Assembly (NCBI RefSeq): GCF_023856365.1
Contig: NC_064540.1
Location: 28,512,474-28,576,473 of the forward strand
Source of the DNA: Brienomyrus brachyistius
Lineage: Eukaryota > Chordata > Actinopteri > Osteoglossiformes > Mormyridae
DNA length: 64,000 bases
Direction of reading: 5' to 3'
This document shows, piece after piece, positions 51,938 to 62,600 of this stretch (position 1 is the first letter of the stretch; each line of letters begins with the position of its first letter). The notes beneath the pieces were generated by a model that saw only the letters and a program-made list of their open reading frames with translations, was not told the origin of the DNA and did no database searches. A program made the translations under genes and the position numbers.

Positions 51938-52186
51938 TATCACACCCAGATGGGTGCAAGGACCACAGAATCGGGAAACGAGGGATTTATTGTGAAAACA
52001 ATACAGAACATGAAGCAAAACAGGTAGCGACGTCAATGACAGGATTGGGGAAAGACTAACAGGGATGCACTTAAATGCAGCCACTCAATTAGACAAGACA
52101 AGGAACAGCTGGTAACACAGGGATTCCACACGTGGTTATCGAGGGGTCGTGACACACAGGAGGAGCGGCACGATGGGAACGTGACA
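51938..52186 (-). repeat. LTR of element 2 (3' LTR in element orientation)
   Basis: 249 bp; shares GGGATTTATTGTGAAAAC, AGGTAGCGACGTCAATGAC and GATTCCACACGTGGTTA with the partner. Confidence 0.88.
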
Positions 52187-52220
52187 GAACCCTTCCCCAA
52201 TGGTGCGCACACCGGGCGCA

Positions 52221-53370
52221 CTAAAGGAAGCGAAACAGGTGGAACACCAACCAGAGAAATGAAGGGACCAGGGGTGAAAAAAGGCAAAATAGAGGGACGG
52301 GGAACAAATACAGGGGGCACAAAACCACCCACAGTGGGAGGCAAAGGGCGGGGGAAACAAGCAGCTGGAGGGAACCCCGGCGGGCAGAAGGTGGGAGCCG
52401 CAGGGGCAGCTGGCAACCGTGAGGCCGGAGCCAGAAGGGACGATGAAGGGGGTGAGGAGGAAGGTGGAGGGACTGCAGGAGGAGACAAGGAAGGCGGCAC
52501 AAGGGACACAGGAGGAGGGAACAGGAGCCATGGCAGGCGAAGGCGTAGCCACAGCCGGCGCAGGCGACTGACGAATTGGAGCTGGGGGAACTGCAGGCGA
52601 CCGACGAGGCATCAGAGGCAGGACTGCAGCTGGCCGACGAGTTACCACAGGCGGGAACGCAGGCGACTGCCCAGCGGGAGTCAGGGGGATCACAGGCGGC
52701 CGCTGAGCAGGAACCGGAGGAACCACAGGCGACCGCTGAGCCAAAGTCAGGGGACCGAAGATGAACCACGGGGCTGCGCAGGTGTCCTCTCCGTCTGCGG
52801 GACACCGAGAGATGAGGTCTTACTGGGATCTGCCTCGGAGTGGCAGGGGAGCCGTCATTCCAGAGGGAGTCACAGGGGAAGTCAAGGTGATCCCCGAGGG
52901 CTCCCATTCGAGCTCCTCCTCCATCTCCACCAAGGGAGGAGTAATGCAGGTCCGACAGTCTGGGAACCCATCACAAACAGGGGACCAGGGGTACGGGAGC
53001 AGGAACCAGGGAGACAGGAGCCAAAGGGCAAGGGAGCAGGAAACAGTGAAGCAGGGACCTCCTTGGGGACAGGAACTGAAGGTGGCGGAGCAGGAACCGT
53101 GGAGGGCGGAGCAGGAAGCGCCAGGGCAAGAACCATGCAGGGCGGAGCAGGAACTGCCGGGACAGGAACCACAGAGGACGGAGCAGGAACCGTCGGGACA
53201 GGAACCACGGCAACTGGTGCAGAAACCGCCGGGACAGGAACCACGGAGGGCGGAGCAGGAACCACCGGAACAGGAACCACGGGGGCTGGTGCAGAAACTA
53301 CTGGGACAGGAAACACAGGGACTGGCGACGGGGGTTGCTTCTCAGGTACATTTGTGGCCGGGGGTTGCAC
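52221..53370 (-). pseudogene. broken proline-rich coding region of LTR element 2
   Basis: Overlapping minus-strand frames of 228, 202 and 162 codons, none complete. The part EELEWEPSG and the following TSPVTPSG correspond to EELEWDPSG in element 1, and the alternative frames MGALGDHLDFPCD and MGPLGDLPCDFF also correspond, so the two interiors are homologous at the DNA level. Confidence 0.55.
53067..53318. repeat. 36-bp minisatellite, about seven copies
   Basis: Unit GACAGGAACCACGGAGGGCG plus GAGCAGGAACCACCGG. Thirty-six bp keeps frame, giving a 12-residue PVVPVPxVxAP-type repeat on the minus strand. Confidence 0.9.
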
Positions 53371-53977
53371 CTTGGGTGCTGGAAAGGCTGGGGGTTGCGC
53401 CTCGGGTGAAGCGACATCTCCTGCCGAGGGTTAAGGCGGTGAACTCCCCTTGAAGCCTCCTATGGAGCCCTGTACCACTGGATCCCCCATCACCCACCAG
53501 TATAGACTCTGAAGGGCGAAGAACTCCCTGGCCACGGTCTCAGGTGCAGGAAAGCAGGTGGGAGATGAGCCTCGGACATCAGCGGTGAAGTTGCAGATCC
53601 CTGAAGGGCTTCCGACACGCCCTCCTTTTTGCGCTCTTTCCGCTTCTTTCTTCAAGCCAACGTAGCAGGGGCGACAGGGAGTTCAGGCTGCCCGGATGGC
53701 GGGGGAGAAGCAACCCATTGTCCAGGTGCACTCACCTGAACATAGTCTGTGCCACTCCTTCCCTGAGCTGCCACAAGTTAGCTCGCACCCCCCCCTCTGC
53801 AAGGTGTGAGTTATCGGGCGGGGAGATCTAACATCTCCTTCGACCTAGTAGCGAGGGCTCAAGCCGTGAGGTCCTTTTTTACCTCGGGCTGTGTGAGTCA
53901 GTAGATCACCTCATCAATCAAGCTAAGGTATTCTTCCTCAGTTAGGGGAGGCGTCTTCTTTGAGAGTCCTGTCATTC

Positions 53978-54247
53978 TGTCACACCCAGATGCGTGCACA
54001 GACCAGGGAAACAGGACAAGTAGCCGCAGAATCGGGAAACAAGGGATTTATTGTGAAAACAATACGGAACATGAGGCAAAACAGGTAGCGACGTCAATGA
54101 CAGGACAGGGGAAAGACTAACAGGGAAGAACTTAAATACAGGAACTCAATTAGACAATACTAGGAACAGCTGGTAACATAGGGATTCCACACGTGGTTAA
54201 CGTGGGGGCGTGATACACAGGAGAAGCAGCACGATCAGGACATGACA
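53978..54247 (-). repeat. LTR of element 2 (5' LTR in element orientation)
   Basis: 270 bp; about 20 bp longer than its partner through an extra CAGACCAGGGAAACAGG-like piece near its start. Confidence 0.88.
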
Positions 54248-54777
54248 AAAACTCAGAACACAACCAAACAAAACAGACCTGCTAAAACTTGTACACAATA
54301 AGACGCATGACTGATGGGCTGTGTTAGAACCCCAGGTCTAGGTCTGAGGCGAACTGATTAACGGGTTTACCTGGCCTGGTGTTACAAGGGTGAACAAACA
54401 TACCCAAACAATGCCGTTTTCACATTTTATTATTAACAGGACAGTGTGAACATGTTGGACTAAAGCAGCTAAGTGCAAGAGCTGGTTAAAGCAGCTAAAT
54501 GCGAGAGCCAAGTACATGTCCTACTGGAAACGGGTGGTGCTAAAGAAAAGAACTGATCAAAAAAACGTCTTAATCCCTTGCCATCCCTGAACTAAGTTTC
54601 AATGATTAGGCTATCTAAGCTACCTAAACCCTGACAAACGTACAGAGTTTGGCGTCTGCCCCTAAACTGATATCATAAAATCATTAAACTCCTTGTGGAT
54701 ATGTAGATGCACACACAGCCTAACCTAACCCCCCCCCCCACTGACCTACTGGGACTATTACACCTATGAATCGCTCT
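54248..54777. other. intergenic, unclassified
   Basis: Contains a TTTTATTATTAACAGGACAG stretch and a C9 run at 54730; may be LTR-derived but boundaries are not visible. Confidence 0.35.
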
Positions 54778-55264
54778 CAGTGTCACGGTACCTCTCGACC
54801 GAATTTGATGTGCGAAAACTGTGTTCCTGTTTCAGTGAGAATTTTTTGTACTTTATCTACAGTACATTTAGTGATACAGTAATCATGGCCCCTAAGAAAG
54901 TGAGCAGTTATAGCAGCAAACCAAAGAGGAAAGTAATGAGAATAACTATTGAACTTAAAAAGCAAATTATAACTTGCACGTGTGTCTACTCTCGCTTCCA
55001 AGCATGGGATTGTCTTTTATTTCATGTTTATCACTTTTGTAAGTGTGCTTTTTCATGTGTGTATTAGTTTTATATTGATTGTCAATGCTTTTTATCATTA
55101 GTTAGGTAGGTCGATAAGTTTAAATAAGTAATCATTTGGGGGTCTGGAATAGATTAAACTCAGTTACATTTTTTCTTATGGGGAAATTCAACTTGAACCT
55201 CGACCCAATCATAACTCGACCAGCCTTCTAGAACAAATTAAGTTCTTGTTCTAAGGTAACACTG
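54778..55264 (+). mobile_element. Tigger-like non-autonomous transposon
   Basis: Ends CAGTGTCACGGTACC (left) and GGTAACACTG (right), followed by TA. A start codon at 54885 opens MAPKKVSSYSSKPKRKVMRI, resembling the N-terminal DNA-binding part of Tigger transposases. The frame continues with unrelated residues; no DDE domain is present. Confidence 0.65.
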
Positions 55265-55462
55265 TATTGTGGCTATAGGGGTTAATCGGTCTATGATTTA
55301 TTGCAGCAGATTTGTGACCATACTTGATAGTAGAGAACATGGCGATTTAGACAGGATTTAGTTCATCATGATTAAATATGATGTTATATTTGTGATGTTT
55401 TTATTTATTTTACATACAGTATTTATTTGTACAGTGTGCAAATAAACGTCTCTTATGTTTTG

Positions 55463-55744
55463 TGTCACGGGAGACAAGGCAGCGATCGCGAGCAGAGCGG
55501 CGATCGTGCGGGCAAGGAGCAGGCAAGGCAAACAGAGTACGGGGTAGAAGGGGATTTAATAAGGGCAGGACAGGACATGGGCACCGACAACATCAATGAC
55601 AGACAAGGCAAACTGGGGAGACCAGGACTTAAATACACCAGACTGAATGACAGCAAACGGAAACAGCTGGGTACAATTCGGGAAACACACGTGGGTAAGC
55701 AGGGGGCGTGGCACACAGGAGGAGCGGACGAGCCGGGCGTGACA
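55463..55744 (-). mobile_element. solo LTR with perfect TTTTG target duplication
   Basis: 282 bp, TGTCACGG to GGCGTGACA, flanked by TTTTG at 55458-55462 and 55745-55749. Same family type as element 1: ACATCAATGACAGACA, GGGGAGACCAGGACTTAAAT, ACACGTGGGTAA, GGGCGTGGCACACA. Confidence 0.92.
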
Positions 55745-55749
55745 TTTTG

Positions 55750-56800
55750 GTATTCATACACGTCAAATGTCATGTTGCCTTTGGTTTAAAACTGTTCCCA
55801 ATTGTCTTTGTGTTTTCAGTTTTAATAATACATAATTTCAAATAAAATTCTGTTGCATTTCTGTTGCTGTACTAAAATTGCAAAGAACCGTAAACTCAAA
55901 ACCGAAGTTTGTACCAAACTGTGAATTTTGTGTTAGGTACACCATTACTTACCAGAGAGTTGTCTTTGGCTAATGGGCCTCTCTTGGCAAGTTTTGGTTA
56001 CATAATAAAAATTATGATTTTTATGCAGTGGAAAAGTTGACCTTTCTACTAGTTTTATTGTTTTAATTTACCAGCATGTTTTTCTTTTGCCTAATTGTGT
56101 ACCACCAAAATGCTAGTACCCAAAAGCATGGAATAATTGCATAATGAGCTCTCAAAGAAGAGCTATAAATATGATAATTAGAATGGGTGGAGAAACAAAT
56201 TTAAATAGCAGTTTGAAACAAGTACTGTAATGGAATGCCTTAAGCATTCTTAAAATGTAACCTTAATGTGTCCATTAAATTTTGTATATTGCCTTTTATT
56301 GTGTCCTGAAGACCTGTTACATTTTGCACCTAGAGTTAAAAGCCCTTAGTCTGAAAAAGATCGTTTACTAGAACTTTGGTGCCATAATAGGTTCCGCATA
56401 ATTTAAGAGAAAAAAAACCTTTTGCTCTTTTAAGAAGTGTTTGAATGAGCTGAAGAATTAAATGGATGTGTGGAAGAGAATGAAAGATAAAAATCATGTT
56501 CCCCTGACCCACCTCACCTTGATCCTCCTTGCACCCTTAATGTTAGGAAAGATTACAGGGCTTCACATAATCTTATTATAGATAACCCCAAGAATAGTAA
56601 TTTAACTGAAACTGAAAATGCAATTATCAATGATATCCTACTATTGTCACTCTCTCCAACGTCAGATGGTAGTTACAACGTTCATATGTACCGGCCCCAG
56701 CCTGGGTCCTCTACTCATCCCTTCTGGGGGACTATGTTAGTGAGGTCACCTTTCATCATGAGCCCCTCCCCTTTTCGCTTACTTGAGTGACAATCTGTCA
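55750..56800. other. intergenic, nothing recognised
   Basis: AT-rich, no exon or repeat family identified. Confidence 0.45.
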
Positions 56801-56804
56801 CAGC

Positions 56805-57000
56805 TGCTGAAAACCAGCAGTGTTGTCAACAGCCTATGGGTTAGTGCCTTTGATTGGACTTCTGCTGGTTCAAATAGCATGACTGCAAGAGTGGTCAGAC
56901 CATTGAGTAAGGCCCTTAGGCTGAATTGCTGACACTGTGTGACCCCGTTGTCTTATCCTCACTTGTATGCCACTTTGGACAAAAGCACATGCTAAATGTA
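56805..57000 (+). repeat. tRNA-derived SINE with V-SINE/L2-like tail
   Basis: Box B-like CTGGTTCAAAT, then ATTGAGTAAGGCCCTTAGGC and the tail TATGCCACTTTGGACAAAAG, CACATGCTAAATGTAATG. Confidence 0.6.
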
Positions 57001-57034
57001 ATGTCTTTCTTTAATGTGTGTAATATTGGGAACT

Positions 57035-57392
57035 GGGGGCGGCATGGTGGTGCAGTGGTTAGCACTGCTGCCTCACACCTCTGGGACCCGGGTTCGAGTC
57101 TCCGCCTGGGTCACATGTGTGTGGAGTTTGCATGTTCTCCCCATGTTGTCGTGGGGTTTCCTCCGGGTACTCCGGTTTCCCCCCACAGTCCAAAAACATG
57201 CTGAGGCTAATTGGTGTCGCTGAATTGCCCATAGGTGTGCATGTGTGGGTGACTGGTGTGTGAGTGTGCCCTGCGATGGGCTGGCCCCCCATCCTGGGTT
57301 GTTCCCTGCCTCGTGCCCATTGCTTCCGGGATAGGCTCCGGACCCCCCGCGACCCAATAGGATAAGCGGTTTGGAAAATGGATGGATGGATG
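57035..57392 (+). repeat. full-length tRNA-derived SINE with 13-bp target duplication
   Basis: Box A-like TGGTGCAGTGG, box B-like GGTTCGAGTC, body TTTGCATGTTCTCCCCATG, and tail GGATAAGCGGTTTGGAAAATG plus GGATGGATGG. Flanks AATATTGGGAACT at 57022-57034 and 57393-57405 are identical, as expected from LINE-driven insertion. The best preserved copy of the family in the window. Confidence 0.9.
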
Positions 57393-57405
57393 AATATTGG
57401 GAACT

Positions 57406-58120
57406 TGGTTGAACATTGGAGATTGGCACTCCACTGAGAGAGGTGTGAGGTGGAATTAGCAGAGGGCACTATTTATATTTTGTGTTTTCAGCTTTGCTTT
57501 TATTTTCTGTTACAGGTTGTCTTACTGTCATGACACTGAGCCTCCTCATGCTAATAAGCTGTTGTTGCAGTTGTTGCTGTCGTAACATTACTATACACAT
57601 GCTGAAAATTACTGTTTGGGGTAATGTTAAAGGCCCATTTAATTCTTTAGAGAGAAGCTTCTATAATTTATGCCATAACATTCAGTTTTCCTGAGTGATT
57701 ACAAAATCAAAAACACAAAATGTTCAAAATCCACAGCTATACCAGAAAGCAATGAAGCCATGATTTTAAAAAGAATTTCAAGTCTCTCCTCCTCTTATCT
57801 CTATAGTTTGGTCTTTTCAAAATAAATAGCTATATGTCTGCATGCCTTTCCTCCCAGCATCCTATGTATTTTTAATGTAATTCTGAGATGAGCCAGCTGT
57901 AATGACGAGGCATGTAAAGCATGGAGGAGGCCCTCTGTACTGGGCCATCTACTTAACTTATTCTGAGCTTGGCCCTCCATACTGACGGCCCACGTTATGC
58001 AGAAAATGTTTCTTTGGAAAATAAAAAGGTTTTCACCATGTTAAAAGTGGAAAAACAATGAACTTCCTGCACTATATAATTTTGAATGAATTAATGTTTA
58101 GGTTTTGCTCCCAAAATTCC
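57406..58120. other. intergenic, nothing recognised
   Basis: No gene or repeat family seen. Confidence 0.45.
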
Positions 58121-58184
58121 AAAAAGGGGTGTCAGGGTGCTAGATAATCAAATTATTATGTATTGGGGGCAGCATGTGTGGGAG

Positions 58185-58400
58185 AACATTTTGAAATGGA
58201 TTTGAGAAAGCACTTCTTTACACAGTGTGTAGTTAGAGTCTGGAATAGTCTTCCTGTTAGTGTAGTGGAAGCTAAAATCCTAGGTTCCTTTAAATCAGAG
58301 TTAGATAAGATTTGAAGAACTCTGAGCTACTAATTGAGTTCTCCCCAAATTAACTTGCTGAATGCCCTCCTCTCGTTTGTAAATGTCTTATGTTCTTAAC
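58185..58400 (+). repeat. interspersed repeat with CCTCCTCTCGTTTGTAAATG tail
   Basis: Carries GAAAGCACTTCTTTACACAG, GTCTGGAATAGTCTTCCTG and the terminal CTCTCGTTTGTAAATGTCTT, which I recognise as a widespread fish repeat, probably a LINE 3' end. Family name uncertain. Confidence 0.55.
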
Positions 58401-58814
58401 TAGAGCTGAACAATGAAAGTCACTTGCAGGCTATGCCACATATCACTCCACCAATGACGGCAGTGGACTGCTAAATGTTTCATATTATCTGTCTGTTTGT
58501 CTATATATTTATTTAACACTGAAATATTTTTTTTGTCAGTTGCATAAGGTGTGGCAGAAGGCAGAGGCTCATCAGGGTCTATGTTTGTGGTCTGTAGCAT
58601 GTTAATCTCTGGGATAATCTATCCCTTCTATAAGGGAACTGCAATTTATCAAAAACTAGAACACTCCAGTCTGTGGAAACTGACATGCTGGTTGTCTGTG
58701 AGCTAAAGGTCCAGCAATAATCTAGAAGGAGCTAAAAGGACTTAAGTAATTTCCCAAATTTAGCTAAGCTTCACTTTCACACTTTCTTACCATATTTTCA
58801 GGACGTAGAATGGA

Positions 58815-59680
58815 ACAACAGTCAGTACGCTTATATGCACAGCTAAGTCTACACCACTTAATCGGACTACTGAACTTGTCCCAGAATACACGCAGGGGAG
58901 GAGAATTTATTTATTGACAGAAGTATGCCCGACTGCTACAATGGTGGCAAAATAGCTTATTTTTATGGTTAAGCTATTACGTCACAGACGTAAAAAAAAT
59001 AAATAATAATGCGTGGACAAATGAAGTGACGCAAGCTTTTATTGCGATCTAGTCAGAAGCACTGATACAAGATCAGTATTGCATAACAAGAGAATGTATT
59101 TTGTATAATACACTATGACAACACAGTATTAGAACATTTTCAGATATTGCATTGTGTTTTTGTTGTAATAAATACTGGGGTATTTATAAAAACAGAAAAG
59201 AACTTTCTCACAAACCCATCTATGAGAGATTTAAACAGCAAGCATGAAAATGATTATGATTGTCTTGGAGAACACCCACAGTGCAGAGGTAAATTTAAAA
59301 CTGATTTTTAAACATATGCTAGATAATATTGAAAACGAATAATCATTCAAATTGCAAACCTTGCTCATTTTTCCTATGACAGAGTAAAAATGTTTTAGTG
59401 AGACTTAAACTCCCTGTGCTATAATATCCATACCAAATTAGTGGTAAAAAAGCCTGATGTTAATCTAGCTGATTAGCGATGTAAGAATTGGATGTGCCTA
59501 ACGTGCAATGTTGGTATTAATCTCGCACATTGTCCAGCCCTATAATATACTACAGCCATTTTTTGAATTTAGTATGGCGTGATGTTGTTCGGCACCAGTA
59601 TCAGTTTTAATGCTCATGGACAACCAACACCTAGAATTGCCGTACTTTTGGTACCTTCTTGAAGTAGGTACCTGTTAGAA
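58815..59680 (+). repeat. dispersed repeat, copy 2 (partner at 5097)
   Basis: Same order and orientation as 5097-5935, with indels. Shared blocks include CAGAAGCACTGATACAAGAT, AATACTGGGGTATTTA, CTTAAACTCCCTGTGCTATA and GTACTTTTGGTACCTTCTTG. Confidence 0.7.
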
Positions 59681-59689
59681 GAACTGATT

Positions 59690-62600
59690 AGAAATAAATC
59701 CTAAATTAAGATATTGTGATTGTTGGAATTCTCTCAGTGAATTTTATTTTCCTTTCAACCCTCATGTCTTGAACTTAAAGAACTTATGTAATGTTTACTG
59801 GGGAGGGCATAATAATAATAATAATATTTTTAGTGTTTATGGGGTTCAGCGAAAACCAAAAGCAATAATCCTATTGATCTTATCATTTGGTACAAGCACC
59901 ATTTATAATTAAATGACCACACCTGTTTCTTTAGACACACTAATCCTTATCATTCTGGTCTATGTAGACACAACTCAAGCCATGGGGTCAAGTGGAGAAA
60001 GGAATCCAAACAGTATAATATAGTTATGTATTCTTGATCTTTTGAGTATGGGAGAGAAAAGGAGCAGGGCCAGAAGGACAGGTTTTTTTAGCATTACTTC
60101 AGGTATGTTCCTAGTCAGAACTTGTGAGTAGTGTGCTTGTTTCACACTTTGGAATGTATCTATGCAACTGTCAAAAGTTACCCTGATTCATTTGTTATTT
60201 GCAGAATGTCTCTGTTTTGTCTTGTTCGCCTTCTTGATTTGCTATTGGGGTTGAGGTAGGTTTCTCTTTAAATGGAGGCTGTGTTATGACCAGTATGTAT
60301 AATCTTTTCTCAAAGATAAAAGGAGAGTTGCTGCCTTGTAAACAAATTTTGCTGTGTTGCCATTATGCTCCCAAGTGTCTAGAATGAATAAAACGTACTC
60401 ATCCAAAACATATATCATATTCATAAACCCTGTTTTACCAGATCATGCAACATGCAATCTTAAGATCCATTTTTATTCACCTGTCCATGTTGTTATTTTT
60501 GTTTCACTACCATCGTCCTGATTGTGAACCATTAAAAAATATGACTAAAGCACAACAAGGTCACAAAGAAGGTGTGTGCAAAAAAGCAAGATGGGTGACA
60601 CATTAAGAAACATTGAAAATGTTGAAGGGATTTAGAAGGACAGAGGAGGGTGAGGCCAAATAATGGAGGCAGGGAAAAATAAGAAGTCCTGGGAGGTGAA
60701 ACTAAAGACGTTGTTTAGCTGTAAGACTAGTTTGTGAGAGATGAGGTGTGGCTGCACCAAGCACTAAAGCATACAAAGTCACTCAATTTCTTAGTGAATT
60801 CTATGAATGAAGCATTTCCTGTAACGAAGTCACTGATTTGGGACAAGCTTAACCAGTGAGTCTTGGCAGGTTTGGACATGTATGAAGCTAGCTACCTAGA
60901 TGCCTAGAGTGGACTTTAATTCCACTGCAGTGGCCATGTGTCTTACCTGACAAATGGATTTATCACCAAGCCAACTCATATTAAGGTTCTGCTTTTACAA
61001 GGTATGCTTTTTAAAAAGCAGAGCTTCCTGGTAATGCTGCATGACTGAGACTGTGACATGCAGAAGGGCTGAAGTGTGTTTTATGTTCGTACCTCTTGCA
61101 GGTATGTTGTATGGGATTGATTCCTAATGTATTCAGTGTGAGGTTTTTGTAGTGTTGTTTTATGTGTCAATCCTGTGAATGTTAACCCTTATCTATTGTG
61201 TGTCCTGCACTTTAACTCCGGATCCTTTTCTTAACACGAATTTGGTATTTATAACAATGACTCTTTGCAAAATGCAGTGTTTATGGAGTACATTGATCTG
61301 TGGTGTGTTTGATATGTGAGTAAATATGCTTCTGGTGCAACATATTTTTATCAGACATTCAAACACTATTCACTTAATCTGTTTTGTTAATGTACAATGT
61401 AGCCAATGTTAAGGCTAGAGTCCTTGTCTCACCTAGCTTGTAAGGGGCTTACCCACTTTTCTGATTAGCAGTGTTAAACAATTTAATGTTAAAATATGCA
61501 ATTGTTCTGAACTTTGTTAGGGGTAACCAGCTGGCAGAGGTTTTGAACGTGATCAACAGTTCAGGTTGCCAGTCTTACAAGTTACAAGTACTAAAATCAG
61601 CTTGCTTTGCTTGAGGAAGAACAAAAATCAAATTAGGTCCACCGATACCGCTCACATAAAATTTTGGGATGTTTGCTTAAGTCTGTAAAAATTCTGCAAA
61701 TTTATTGGTTTAATAACAAGGACAGATTAACATATCTACACATATCTTCCGCACAGACATTTTAAGTATCGTTTTTTACAGACTCATTTAGTTCTTTTCT
61801 TGACATTTTGCTATTAATTTCAATTGTAGTCACTGGCTCCCAAAGCCAAAGCCATACTAAATATTGTTTGGTGTTTTATGTTATTTCAAAGGTGTTACTA
61901 ATTAAAAACACCCAATCAGATTGCTTGTCAATTAACTTTTTAACTCAGAACAGCACTTTTAGAACTGTAATTTGGGTTTCAATTTATTATTACTTAAAAT
62001 GTATGTTTTACTTAAAACTATTGACTGTTTCTCATCTGATACATATTTTTGTAAAAAAAAAAATGAAGTTCTGTTTTTTGTTATAAAACCAATAAATGTG
62101 CAATATTTTTACTGAATTCAGCAAGTACCCCAAAACTTTCTGTCAGCCCTGTGTTTAGCAGAACGATATTATATATTTTTTTATTGTGTGGAAAACTCAT
62201 TATTGATCTGTGGGGCAGATTTAATAATGAATTAAAAATGTGCTGTGGTGTCGTACTTTGGGATCCATTCTGAGTCAAGTCACCACCTGTACTGTGTTTT
62301 GCAAACGGCATGTTCCATTTTGCATTTTGAACAAACATTGGATGCAATATTTCTCGTAGACAAGAATAAACAGATTCATCCCCCTCACTCCTCTCCTCCT
62401 CAGCAAATTTTATAACTGGGAACTCCCTACAAAATTTGTATATTTTGGACCCAGGGGTGTGGGTGGTGGGGGGGGCGGGGGGATGCTGGGTTACTAGCGT
62501 CCCTTACATCTTCAGATTGACAATGGCAGCCTTACTTCTAAGTCATGAATGAGGTAATAAAATCCTTGTTCTCCACTGTGAAAAAGGGATCATTGTCCAA

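Larger units (their letters stand above)
51938..54247 (-). mobile_element. non-autonomous LTR retroelement 2 (2,310 bp)
   Basis: LTRs at 51938-52186 and 53978-54247 in direct orientation, flanked by a perfect 5-bp target duplication AAAAC (51933-51937 and 54248-54252). The left end is mutated (TATCACACC instead of TGTCACACC). The minus-strand interior begins GA-ATGACAGGACTC directly after the 5' LTR, as in element 1, and the 3' LTR is preceded by GGGGAAGGGTTC. No pol domains. The first frame (MTGLSKKTPPLTEEEYLSLI...) stops after 25 codons; the rest is broken into proline-rich frames. Older or more damaged than element 1. Confidence 0.88.

Noticed and set aside
52181..53434. 417-codon frame on the + strand
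   Set aside because: It reads antisense through LTR element 2, starts at GTG in the LTR end and is built of low-complexity Gly/Arg/Thr repeats; composition of the GC-rich interior explains it.
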